Assembly: GCA_037446075.1 (NCBI GenBank)
Contig: JBBIJH010000104.1
Coordinates: forward strand, 1 to 9,255
DNA: 9,255 nt
DNA from: JBBIJH01 sp037446075
GTDB taxonomy: Bacteria; Bacteroidota; Ignavibacteria; UBA10030; JAHEZR01
Reading direction: 5' to 3'
Within the stretch, counting starts at the first letter, position 1. Each line of letters starts with the position of its first letter. Position numbers and translations under genes: made by a program. The notes below the pieces were generated by a model. That model ran no database searches. It was not told where the DNA came from and saw only the letters and a list, made by a program, of their open reading frames with translations. Below, one piece after another: positions 1 to 5,794 of the stretch.

Positions 1-1
1 A

Positions 2-892
2 ATTCTCCCAGCGATGGGCATTGTTGCGGAGATCATCGCTAACAACACTCGCAAGCCCTTATGGGGCTACCGGTCTATGGTCTATGCAGCGGTGTTCTTG
101 GGATTCATGTCGTTCATCGTATGGGCCCATCATATGTTCCTGACGGGAATGGGCACAGTAATCAGTACGTTCTTCCAGACTACGACAATGATCATCTCCA
201 TTCCGTCGGTTGTTATTCTGACTGCGTTGATCGTTTCTTTGTGGGGAGGATCCATTCGGTTTACAACGCCGATGCTTTTTCCCCTTTCGTTCCTCCCGAT
301 GTTCGGTATCGGGGGGCTGACGGGCCTTCCACTCGGGCTTGCACCCACGGACATTCATCTGCATGATACGTATTATGTGATCGGCCATTTCCACTATGTC
401 GTTGCGCCGGGGACGATTCTTGCACTGTTTGGTGGGGTGTATTATTGGTTTCCAAAGGCGACTGGGCGAAAGATGAACGACTTCTGGGGAAAAATTCATT
501 GGTTCGGCACGCTTGTGTGCATGAACGTGATCTTCATGCCCATGTTTGTCCAGGGTTTGGCTGGTGTCTCGCGCCGATTGTACGATGCTGGCCAGACCTA
601 TGGATTCGCCGAAGGGGTTCTTTATTTGAATAAGTACATGTCGATTGCAGCATGGGTGTTATTCCTCTTCCAGATTCCTTTTATCGTTAACTTCTTTGTG
701 AGTATGACGAAAGGGAAAAAAGTCTCGGAGAACCCATGGGAGGCGACAACTTTGGAATGGGTCGCTGCCCCGACTCCGCCACCTCATGGTAATTTCTTGA
801 AACCAACGGAGGTTTATCGCGGGCCTTATGAGTATAGCGTGCCGGGCCATCCCACAGACTTCACTCCACAAAACGAGCCAGAGAGGAGCTGA
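2..892 (+). CDS. coxA: Cytochrome c oxidase subunit I, 3' part (5' end cut off by the window)
   Basis: This is the catalytic subunit of the aa3-type heme-copper oxidase. It reduces O2 to water at the heme a3/CuB centre in the inner membrane and pumps protons. The open frame enters from the left edge (first codons read ILPAMGIVAEII), so 296 residues of a usual 530-560 are visible. The family's HPEVY motif, with the cross-linked Tyr, should lie only a few residues upstream of the cut. Visible motifs are the CuB ligand pair WAHHMF (fragment residues 43-44), the HLHD Mg/Mn-site motif (about 119-122), the GHFHYVV motif with both heme ligands (H129 and H131), and the heme-propionate arginines in GVSRRLYD (191-192). 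The tail NPWEATTLEW is typical of the family. The stop at 890-892 is followed 4 nt later by coxC. All catalytic residues expected in this half are present. Confidence 0.97.
   Translation: MLPAMGIVAEIIANNTRKPLWGYRSMVYAAVFLGFMSFIVWAHHMFLTGMGTVISTFFQTTTMIISIPSVVILTALIVSLWGGSIRFTTPMLFPLSFLPMFGIGGLTGLPLGLAPTDIHLHDTYYVIGHFHYVVAPGTILALFGGVYYWFPKATGRKMNDFWGKIHWFGTLVCMNVIFMPMFVQGLAGVSRRLYDAGQTYGFAEGVLYLNKYMSIAAWVLFLFQIPFIVNFFVSMTKGKKVSENPWEATTLEWVAAPTPPPHGNFLKPTEVYRGPYEYSVPGHPTDFTPQNEPERS
882..888 (+). promoter_or_regulatory. Ribosome binding site that sets the coxC start
   Basis: AGAGGAG lies 8 nt before the ATG at 897, overlapping the end of coxA. It supports 897 as the coxC start over the longer open frame beginning at 828, whose extra 23 codons overlap coxA and look unlike a CoxIII N-terminus. 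Confidence 0.7.
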
Positions 893-896
893 AGCT

Positions 897-1487
897 ATGG
901 AGATACCTTATACCGTCACAACCCGGTCTGATACGGGTCTCTTCAACGCAAAGCTCGGGATATGGCTCTTTCTCGCGTCCGAGGTGATGCTGTTCGGTGC
1001 ACTGTTCTCGAGCTACATCCTGCTGCGCGTCGGCGCACCTGTCTGGCCACACGGCTGGGAGCATCTGAATGTAGCCCTTGCCACACTGAACACGGCGGTT
1101 CTCATCACCTCCAGCGTGACGATGGTGATGTCGTGGGCATCGTTGATGATGAAGAATTTCAGTCGTTACAAGCTGTTCATGGGGCTGACGATACTTCTTG
1201 GACTTGTATTTCTGATCGTGAAAGGTTTTGAGTACGGGGCCAAGTTCTCTCACGGAATCTTCCCGCGCGAAAGCACCTTCTTTGCGATCTATTTCACGCT
1301 CACGGGACTGCACGGGCTTCATGTTCTTGGCGGCATGATAGTGAACACATACCTCTGGGGCCCGGGCAGCAGAATCTGGAAGAGCAACCCGGCTCGATTC
1401 ACAAACCGTGTTGAGATTGCTGGACTCTACTGGCACTTTGTCGATATTGTCTGGATTTTTCTGTTTCCATCACTTTACTTATTGTAG
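897..1487 (+). CDS. coxC: Cytochrome c oxidase subunit III (short, five-helix type)
   Basis: CoxIII is the integral membrane subunit that stabilises the CoxI core and supports proton uptake. The product is 196 aa, the usual size for the bacterial form that lacks the first two helices of the mitochondrial protein. Five hydrophobic segments can be seen, at about residues 17-43, 58-82, 92-110, 128-150 and 176-196. Family signatures are the buried Glu in FLASEVMLFG (E29), KGFEY (E112), GLHGLHV (139-142), and the C-terminal GLYWHFVDIVW block with H180 and D183. The ATG at 897 is preferred because of the AGAGGAG site just upstream. The gene sits 4 nt after coxA, and its own stop codon is part of the next ribosome binding site (TAGGAGG), so translation of coxC and coxD is probably coupled. 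Confidence 0.96.
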   Translation: MEIPYTVTTRSDTGLFNAKLGIWLFLASEVMLFGALFSSYILLRVGAPVWPHGWEHLNVALATLNTAVLITSSVTMVMSWASLMMKNFSRYKLFMGLTILLGLVFLIVKGFEYGAKFSHGIFPRESTFFAIYFTLTGLHGLHVLGGMIVNTYLWGPGSRIWKSNPARFTNRVEIAGLYWHFVDIVWIFLFPSLYLL

Positions 1488-1495
1488 GAGGCAAC

Positions 1496-1798
1496 ATGAG
1501 CGAAATGAGTGCCGACGAGGTGAAGCGACACGTAAGGGTTTATGTCACGGTTTTTGTAGCACTGCTGGCGTTAACGCTCATCACCGTGGCGATCTCGACC
1601 CTGCATTTGAAAATTTCGACCGCCGTAACTGTGGCAATCTTCATCGCTTCGATCAAAGGCTCGCTTGTCGCAAGCTATTTTATGCACTTGATCTCGGAGA
1701 GGAAACTCATCTACGCCGCTCTTCTTTTGACGGGAATTTTCTTGGTTGCTCTGCTTTTTCTACCGGTTTCAGAATGGAGCGACAGGATAGCGAGATAG
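1496..1798 (+). CDS. coxD: Cytochrome c oxidase subunit IV, prokaryotic COX4 type
   Basis: This is a 100-aa protein with a short charged N-terminus and three hydrophobic segments (about residues 14-34, 41-63 and 71-91). The second segment ends in KGSLVASYFMHL, the hallmark of the bacterial COX4 family (Pfam COX4_pro), a small accessory subunit of heme-copper oxidases found next to coxC. A strong AGGAGG overlaps the coxC stop and lies 4 nt before the ATG. The gene abuts the following small gene with no gap. Its precise role in the complex is poorly known in general; the assignment rests on the motif, length, topology and position. Confidence 0.92.
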   Translation: MSEMSADEVKRHVRVYVTVFVALLALTLITVAISTLHLKISTAVTVAIFIASIKGSLVASYFMHLISERKLIYAALLLTGIFLVALLFLPVSEWSDRIAR

Positions 1799-2005
1799 AT
1801 GTCCTTGAAGGCATTCCATATCGTTTTCATTTCTGTCTCTGCGATGCTTGCCTTCGGTTTCGGAATCTGGGTTCTGATTCCATCCTCTGGAGTGAGCGCC
1901 CCGGTCAATTTCTTGGGTGCATTTCTCTCAGTTCTCATCGGGGCGTCACTGGTGGTCTACGGGATCCGATTCCTTCGGAAGTTCAAGCACATTCGCTTTC
2001 TATGA
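1799..2005 (+). CDS. Small two-helix membrane protein of the cox operon, unnamed
   Basis: This is a 68-aa protein with two hydrophobic segments (about residues 6-28 and 38-57) joined by a short loop, ending in a basic tail (RFLRKFKHIRFL) that should lie in the cytoplasm. The ATG follows the coxD stop directly, with no spacer. An AGGA at 1784-1787 is 11 nt upstream, so translation is probably coupled to coxD. I recognise no named family. Small genes of this layout between coxD and coxB have the size and topology expected for an accessory oxidase subunit or assembly factor, but that role is inferred from position only. Base composition matches its neighbours. The frame is open across the whole intergenic space and is very likely real. 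Confidence 0.78.
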   Translation: MSLKAFHIVFISVSAMLAFGFGIWVLIPSSGVSAPVNFLGAFLSVLIGASLVVYGIRFLRKFKHIRFL

Positions 2006-2029
2006 ATGAAGGAGATAGGGATCTGTGCG

Positions 2030-2395
2030 ATGGGGAACTTGAAGCAAGTTCGCCGAGTGATTCTTACAACCGTTTCCTTTGTCTGGCTCGCCTTGCCAGC
2101 GGACGCCGCTGCTTGCCCCGTCTGTTTTGGTGACAAGAACGGCGCGATGACTGCTGGTGTGAGGATTGCCATCTTGGCACTCATTGGAATTACCGGGACG
2201 GTCCTCGGAGGCATTGCCTCTTTCTTCATCTATGTGAGAAAAAGATCAAGACTCACGTGGGTGGGACAGTGGACCCACCCAGTCCTAACGGAAAGGAAGG
2301 TTTCTAGTCGATGGAACACTATCTTGGACTCCCACCGCTCGCTTCGGCGCATGGTGCAGAGATTGATCACATGCTCGGCATTGTGCACTGGCTGA
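2030..2395 (+). CDS. Small exported CPVC-motif membrane protein of the cox operon, unnamed; overlaps coxB
   Basis: From the ATG at 2030 the product is 121 aa. It starts with a signal-peptide-like stretch (basic NLKQVRR, hydrophobic core, then ADAAACPVCFGD). A CxxC motif (CPVC) follows at once, and then one transmembrane segment (GVRIAILALI through FFIYV, about residues 43-69) ending in basic RKRSR. The layout suggests a cysteine pair displayed outside the membrane just before an anchor; a copper or thiol role in oxidase assembly is inference. An in-frame ATG at 2006, joined to the previous stop, would add 8 residues, but 2030 gives a cleaner signal peptide and has AGGG at 2017-2020 at normal spacing. 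The last 28 or so codons (WNTILDSH onward) overlap the start of coxB in another frame, which is unusual. The tail after RKRSR resembles no membrane-protein end I know, so a frameshift that removed an earlier stop is possible. Confidence 0.72.
   Translation: MGNLKQVRRVILTTVSFVWLALPADAAACPVCFGDKNGAMTAGVRIAILALIGITGTVLGGIASFFIYVRKRSRLTWVGQWTHPVLTERKVSSRWNTILDSHRSLRRMVQRLITCSALCTG
2258..2281 (+). other. Inverted repeat (RNA hairpin) just upstream of coxB
   Basis: TGGGTGGG at 2258-2265 is perfectly complementary to CCCACCCA at 2274-2281, with an 8-nt loop between them. This gives an 8-bp, mostly G-C stem 29 nt before the coxB ATG and 11 nt before its ribosome binding site. No run of T follows, so it is not an intrinsic terminator. 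It lies inside the 3' part of the overlapping small CPVC gene. It could act in mRNA processing or stability, or tune coxB translation, but this is inference. Confidence 0.5.
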
Positions 2396-3072
2396 TGCTC
2401 GCGTTGTTTGTCGGGTGGGGCTCATTTTATATCTATACGATCATAAGATTCCGGAGGTCGAGGCACGCGAAAGCAAGCTACGCGGGTGTCAAGAGTCACG
2501 CGTCGACGTATCTGGAAGGAGCGGTGGCGATTTTCGAGGCGGTTCTCATCATTGGGTTCGCGGTTCCGCTCTGGGCGAAGCGTGTGAACGCCTTCCCGCC
2601 GGAGAAAGATGCAATCCTCGTACGGGTTGTCGCTGAACAATTTAACTGGAATATCCACTACCCCGGTGCGGATGGAGTCTTTGGCAGGACAGACATTCAT
2701 CTTGTCTCTGCCGCGAATCCCCTCGGTCTTGACACAGCCGACGTGGCAGCGAGTGATGACATTACGACGATCAATGAGCTTCATCTCCCCGTCGACAAGC
2801 CCGTCATCGCCTATCTCTCGAGCAAGGATGTTGTCCACAGTTTCAATGTCCCGGTAATGCGCGTAAAGCAGGATGCCATTCCAGGCGATGTGATCCCCAT
2901 ATGGTTCATCCCGACGAAGGTGGGAGTTTATGATATCGCGTGCGCTCAGCTATGCGGGCTTGGCCACTATCGAATGCACGGTTCCCTTTACGTTCAGAGC
3001 CGGGAGGAGTTTGATTCTTGGTTAAGAGAGACCCCTCCGTTTGTCCAGGAATTCGCCGGTTCAGCTGAGTAG
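2311..3072 (+). CDS. coxB: Cytochrome c oxidase subunit II with CuA centre, no fused cytochrome c
   Basis: CoxB takes electrons from cytochrome c through its periplasmic CuA site and passes them to heme a. The protein is 253 aa with two membrane helices (about residues 22-45 and 68-89) followed by a cupredoxin domain. The CuA ligands are H176 (VVHSFNVP), C211, C215, H219 and M222 in CAQLCGLGHYRM. The residue giving the backbone-carbonyl ligand is Gln213 instead of the common Glu. W113 in QFNWNIHYPG is the likely electron-entry aromatic. The chain stops soon after the cupredoxin fold with no CxxCH, so this is aa3-type. The ATG at 2311 has AAGGAAGG at 2293-2300. The N-terminus LGLPPLASAHGAEIDH precedes helix 1 and looks like a family feature, so the start is kept even though it overlaps the preceding gene by 85 nt. 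coxB lies after coxC and coxD here, not before coxA as in many operons. Confidence 0.96.
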   Translation: MEHYLGLPPLASAHGAEIDHMLGIVHWLMLALFVGWGSFYIYTIIRFRRSRHAKASYAGVKSHASTYLEGAVAIFEAVLIIGFAVPLWAKRVNAFPPEKDAILVRVVAEQFNWNIHYPGADGVFGRTDIHLVSAANPLGLDTADVAASDDITTINELHLPVDKPVIAYLSSKDVVHSFNVPVMRVKQDAIPGDVIPIWFIPTKVGVYDIACAQLCGLGHYRMHGSLYVQSREEFDSWLRETPPFVQEFAGSAE

Positions 3073-3115
3073 CAGCGGGCTTGATCTCATTGTCCTCAAA
3101 GTCAACCCACTCCGA

Positions 3116-4141
3116 ATGTATAACAAATCCCTTCACGTTTTCTCGGTCGTCACTGCCGTCTGCACGTTTCTGCTCATCATCGCTGGCGGCTTGGTCACGA
3201 GTACAGGCTCAGGCCTGGCCGTCCCGGACTGGCCACTATCCTATGGTAAGTTGATGCCTCCGATGGTGGGGGGCATCTTGTACGAGCACGGCCACCGGAT
3301 GATGGCTTCTTTTGTTGGGTTGCTAACGATTGTATTGACTGCTTGGATCTGGAAAAAGGAGAGTCGAAAGTGGCTGCGGATTCTCGCTCTCCTGGGGTTG
3401 CTCGCCGTCCTCACTCAGGGAGTGCTGGGTGGCCTGACGGTTCTCTTCCTTCTTCCTACTCCGATCTCCGTGGGTCACGCGACTCTGGCTCAGACATTTT
3501 TTTGTATCGTTGCTTCCATTTCCCTCTTCACCTCGCGGTGGTGGTTAAGTAATCATCCTGAAATAAGGATAACTGATCGAAACCCCTCACTCCTCGCTCT
3601 CTGTGTCTTAACTTCAGCAGCGGTCTATATCCAACTTATACTCGGCGCGCTGATGCGGCACACTCAATCCGGCCTCGCGGTTCCGGATTTCCCGCTGGCC
3701 TTCGGCCAAGTCTTTCCTTCTCTCTCTGCAGAATCCTTGGCCGAGTACAATCGACAGCTCTTTCAACTGGAAATACGAGCCGCGTCGGAACACGCTGTCA
3801 CTGCTCCGCAGATCGTCATCCACCTGCTTCACCGATACTGGGCGGTTGTCGTTGTCGGAATGATCGTATGGACGTATTTGCGGAGTCGGGCACAGCTGGG
3901 TGGTTCTAAGCGGATAGCTTCCATCAGCAAAGTTCTTCTTGGTCTCGTCGTTTTGCAGGTAACTCTTGGGTCTCTCACGGTTGTCCTTCGGAAGGCAGTA
4001 GATGTAACGACTGCCCATGTTGCCGTCGGGGCACTCCTGCTGGTGGCTTCGGTAATCCTCACATTACACGTAGGCCGGGTTTCCGGGGCCCAGGTGGTTA
4101 AGCTTCCGGTTTCATCAATCGGAGAGGAAGCAATCGCATGA
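3116..4141 (+). CDS. ctaA: Heme A synthase
   Basis: CtaA oxidises the C8 methyl of heme O to a formyl group, giving heme A for CoxA. The product is 341 aa with eight hydrophobic segments and the internal duplication typical of the COX15/CtaA family: GSGLAVPDWPLSYG in the first half and QSGLAVPDFPLAFG in the second. Heme ligands and catalytic residues are visible: E57 and H60 (EHGHR), H121 (VGHATLA), H239 (LLHRYWA) and H301 (TTAHVAVG). The cysteine pair found in the first external loop of the Bacillus enzyme is absent. I chose the ATG at 3116. A TTG at 3041 keeps the frame open but lies inside coxB and adds a non-membrane leader. No Shine-Dalgarno sequence is visible before 3116, so it may be translated by coupling to coxB, which ends 43 nt upstream. 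The stop overlaps the ctaB start (ATGA). Confidence 0.94.
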   Translation: MYNKSLHVFSVVTAVCTFLLIIAGGLVTSTGSGLAVPDWPLSYGKLMPPMVGGILYEHGHRMMASFVGLLTIVLTAWIWKKESRKWLRILALLGLLAVLTQGVLGGLTVLFLLPTPISVGHATLAQTFFCIVASISLFTSRWWLSNHPEIRITDRNPSLLALCVLTSAAVYIQLILGALMRHTQSGLAVPDFPLAFGQVFPSLSAESLAEYNRQLFQLEIRAASEHAVTAPQIVIHLLHRYWAVVVVGMIVWTYLRSRAQLGGSKRIASISKVLLGLVVLQVTLGSLTVVLRKAVDVTTAHVAVGALLLVASVILTLHVGRVSGAQVVKLPVSSIGEEAIA

Positions 4142-5064
4142 GCTGCAGAGTTGGAGCCTTTGATTTGCGTCTCGCTCATTCACGTGCGATTGCTTTCATT
4201 GAACTCATGAAGCCCGAGCTCACCGGACTCTCAGTCTTAACATCCCTCTGTGGTTTCTACCTCGCATCGACCTCATCATTTAATCTTCTGGGTTTTCTGT
4301 GGACTGGAATTGGAACGCTGCTCGTCGGGGGTGGAGCAGGGGCGCTGAATCAGTACGTGGAGCGCGATTACGACGCAAGAATGAGGAGAACGGAAAGAAG
4401 GCCACTTCCCTCCGGTCGCGTGCTGCCAGTGGAAGCTTTGTCCTTTGGTCTTCTGTCCTCGCTGGTGGGAATCACGATCCTCACAGTCACTGCGAATGTT
4501 CTTACTGGTTTACTTGGAGTTCTCACTCTCGTCACGTATCTATTTGTCTACACCCCACTAAAGAGGCAGACCCCACTCGCGACTTGGGTCGGAGGAATCC
4601 CGGGCGCGCTCCCCCCCGTCATGGGCTGGACGGTGGTCAGGAACGAGCTTTCCGCTCCGGCGATCATTCTGTTCGCAATTCTTCTCTTCTGGCAGATTCC
4701 TCACTTCCATTCTCTCGCGTGGCTGTACCGGAAAGATTATGCGCGTGCTGGCTTCAGGATGCTCACAGTTGTGGATGAGAGGGGGTCGCGCACGAGCAAC
4801 GAGATCATCTTGAGTTGCGCTGCGTTGATAGCAGCGAGTGCTTCACTTGGCCTTGTCGGAGTCGTCGGTCAGCTTTATCTAATTGGTGCACTCATTGCGG
4901 GCATTCTCTTCCTTGGATCGGGGATCATGTTTGCGAGGGACCCTCAGAGCGCGAAGAATGAGATGCTGTGGAGGTCGAATACACGGGCTCGTCGAGTCTT
5001 CTCTGTTTCTCTTCTCTATCTTCCCAGCTTGATGGTTATTATTGCCATCGATAAAATCTGGTGA
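4138..5064 (+). CDS. ctaB: Protoheme IX farnesyltransferase (heme O synthase)
   Basis: CtaB attaches a farnesyl group to heme B to make heme O, the substrate of CtaA. It is a 308-aa multi-pass membrane protein of the UbiA prenyltransferase family. The first Asp-rich motif, N71 through D77 and D79 (NQYVERDYDA), is followed by RMRRTERRPLPSG. The second conserved region is WQIPHFHSLAW followed by YRKDYARAGFRML (about 185-209). These are specific to the heme O synthase branch. The ATG overlaps the ctaA stop by 4 nt (ATGA), a clear sign of coupled translation, so the two consecutive steps of heme A synthesis are made together. Length is normal for the family. Confidence 0.96.
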   Translation: MSCRVGAFDLRLAHSRAIAFIELMKPELTGLSVLTSLCGFYLASTSSFNLLGFLWTGIGTLLVGGGAGALNQYVERDYDARMRRTERRPLPSGRVLPVEALSFGLLSSLVGITILTVTANVLTGLLGVLTLVTYLFVYTPLKRQTPLATWVGGIPGALPPVMGWTVVRNELSAPAIILFAILLFWQIPHFHSLAWLYRKDYARAGFRMLTVVDERGSRTSNEIILSCAALIAASASLGLVGVVGQLYLIGALIAGILFLGSGIMFARDPQSAKNEMLWRSNTRARRVFSVSLLYLPSLMVIIAIDKIW

Positions 5065-5099
5065 CATAGGCTTCTCCATCTGAAATTGTCGGGAGACCT

Positions 5100-5528
5100 T
5101 TGATTTCTCTGACTGATCTGCCAGCTCTCAATGCGACACTAAATTCTTTGAGTGCCGCCCTGCTTGCCGTTGGCCATCAGTTCATCAAGCGTAACAACAT
5201 GAAGGTCCATCGCGCGTGCATGATCTCTGCTTTTACTGTCTCTTTCGTATTCCTCGTGTCTTACGTGGTTTACCACGCCAATGTAGGTTCGGTTCCCTTT
5301 GCTGGCCGGGGTTGGATACGACCCGTTTATTACAGCATCCTGCTTTCGCACGCAACTCTTGCAGCCGGGATCGTTCCTTTGTCGATTATCACTCTTTTGA
5401 GAGGCCTCCGAGGAGATTTTAGGAGGCACAGGCGGATCGCTCGGTGGACATACCCTATCTGGGTGTACGTCTCGGTGACCGGGGTCCTCGTTTATCTGCT
5501 GCTCTACAAGGTTTTCCCAGGGAGTTAG
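5100..5528 (+). CDS. DUF420 membrane protein (CtaM/YozB type), probable oxidase assembly factor
   Basis: The product is 142 aa with four hydrophobic segments (about residues 9-27, 40-60, 77-99 and 117-137). Histidines lie at membrane edges: VGHQF, VHRACM, VYHANVG and LSHATLA. This matches the DUF420 family (COG2322), whose Firmicutes members CtaM/YozB are reported to be needed for functional aa3-type oxidase; the link is by family and by position at the end of a cox operon. The start is TTG at 5100, with GGGAG at 5091-5095 close upstream. The only in-frame ATG before the second helix (residue 34) would remove helix 1. ctaB ends 35 nt upstream. The conserved His residues make a metal or heme role plausible but unproven. 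It is the last gene of the operon; no intrinsic terminator is visible after it. Confidence 0.86.
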   Translation: MISLTDLPALNATLNSLSAALLAVGHQFIKRNNMKVHRACMISAFTVSFVFLVSYVVYHANVGSVPFAGRGWIRPVYYSILLSHATLAAGIVPLSIITLLRGLRGDFRRHRRIARWTYPIWVYVSVTGVLVYLLLYKVFPGS

Positions 5529-5564
5529 ATATCAATGCCCGCGAGGTCAATTTGGGGGATGGAC

Positions 5565-5593
5565 TTGACAAAGAGGTTTGAATTCGCTATATT
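5565..5593 (+). promoter_or_regulatory. Sigma70-type promoter for rho
   Basis: A perfect -35 box TTGACA at 5565-5570 is followed after exactly 17 bp by TATATT at 5588-5593, one mismatch from the -10 consensus. Transcription would start near 5600, leaving a leader of about 195 nt before the rho ATG. It begins only 37 bp after the DUF420 gene, so rho is set apart from the oxidase operon. Prediction is from sequence only. Confidence 0.72.
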
Positions 5594-5599
5594 TCACTG

Positions 5600-5794
5600 G
5601 GCAAGAAAGGGGAGCTCACTAATACTGCACGGATTCATTTCGTAAGCGCCAGATAGCCGCTACCTCAAATCGTTTCTCAGTAAGCAGTTCTCCCAACCAA
5701 CCTAGAGAAAATCCGGCTCTGCTCATTTAGAACTGTTGTCCTTTTTCTCTTTTGCTAACAAGTTTTGAATCAACAATAGAGGGGTTTTTGAGCC
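5600..5794 (+). promoter_or_regulatory. Long untranslated rho leader, pyrimidine-rich, possible Rho autoregulation site
   Basis: The leader between the predicted start of transcription and the rho ATG holds no convincing gene. From about 5661 it is rich in C and U with many YC dinucleotides, for example CCAACCAACC at 5693-5702 in the loop of a weak hairpin (TTCTC 5688-5692 with GAGAA 5705-5709), and a U/C tract at 5737-5755. Unstructured, C-rich, G-poor RNA is what Rho binds, and rho genes in enterobacteria are controlled by Rho-dependent termination in their leader. A similar loop here is inference. AGAGGGG at 5778-5784 is the ribosome binding site, 10 nt before ATG 5795. Confidence 0.5.

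Noticed and set aside
1..5. Window begins with AATTC, like an EcoRI cohesive end
   Set aside because: Several intact GAATTC sites remain inside the window (for example near 3049, 5579, 6790 and 6983), the other end is not an EcoRI site, and the bases fit the coxA frame (Ile-Leu-Pro).
828..896. Longer coxC beginning inside coxA
   Set aside because: The ATG at 897 has AGAGGAG upstream and yields a normal CoxIII N-terminus; the extra 23 residues read as another frame of coxA.
861..1436. 191-codon open frame on the - strand opposite coxC
   Set aside because: Antisense shadow of coxC; no ribosome binding site or recognisable motif.
3041..3115. TTG-started N-terminal extension of ctaA overlapping coxB
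   Set aside because: It lies in the coxB coding end, has no ribosome binding site, and adds a leader unlike the CtaA N-terminus; ATG 3116 starts just before helix 1.
5535..5645. 36-codon open frame in the gap before rho (MPARSIWGMD start)
   Set aside because: It spans the predicted promoter boxes, has no ribosome binding site and no recognisable features; probably chance.
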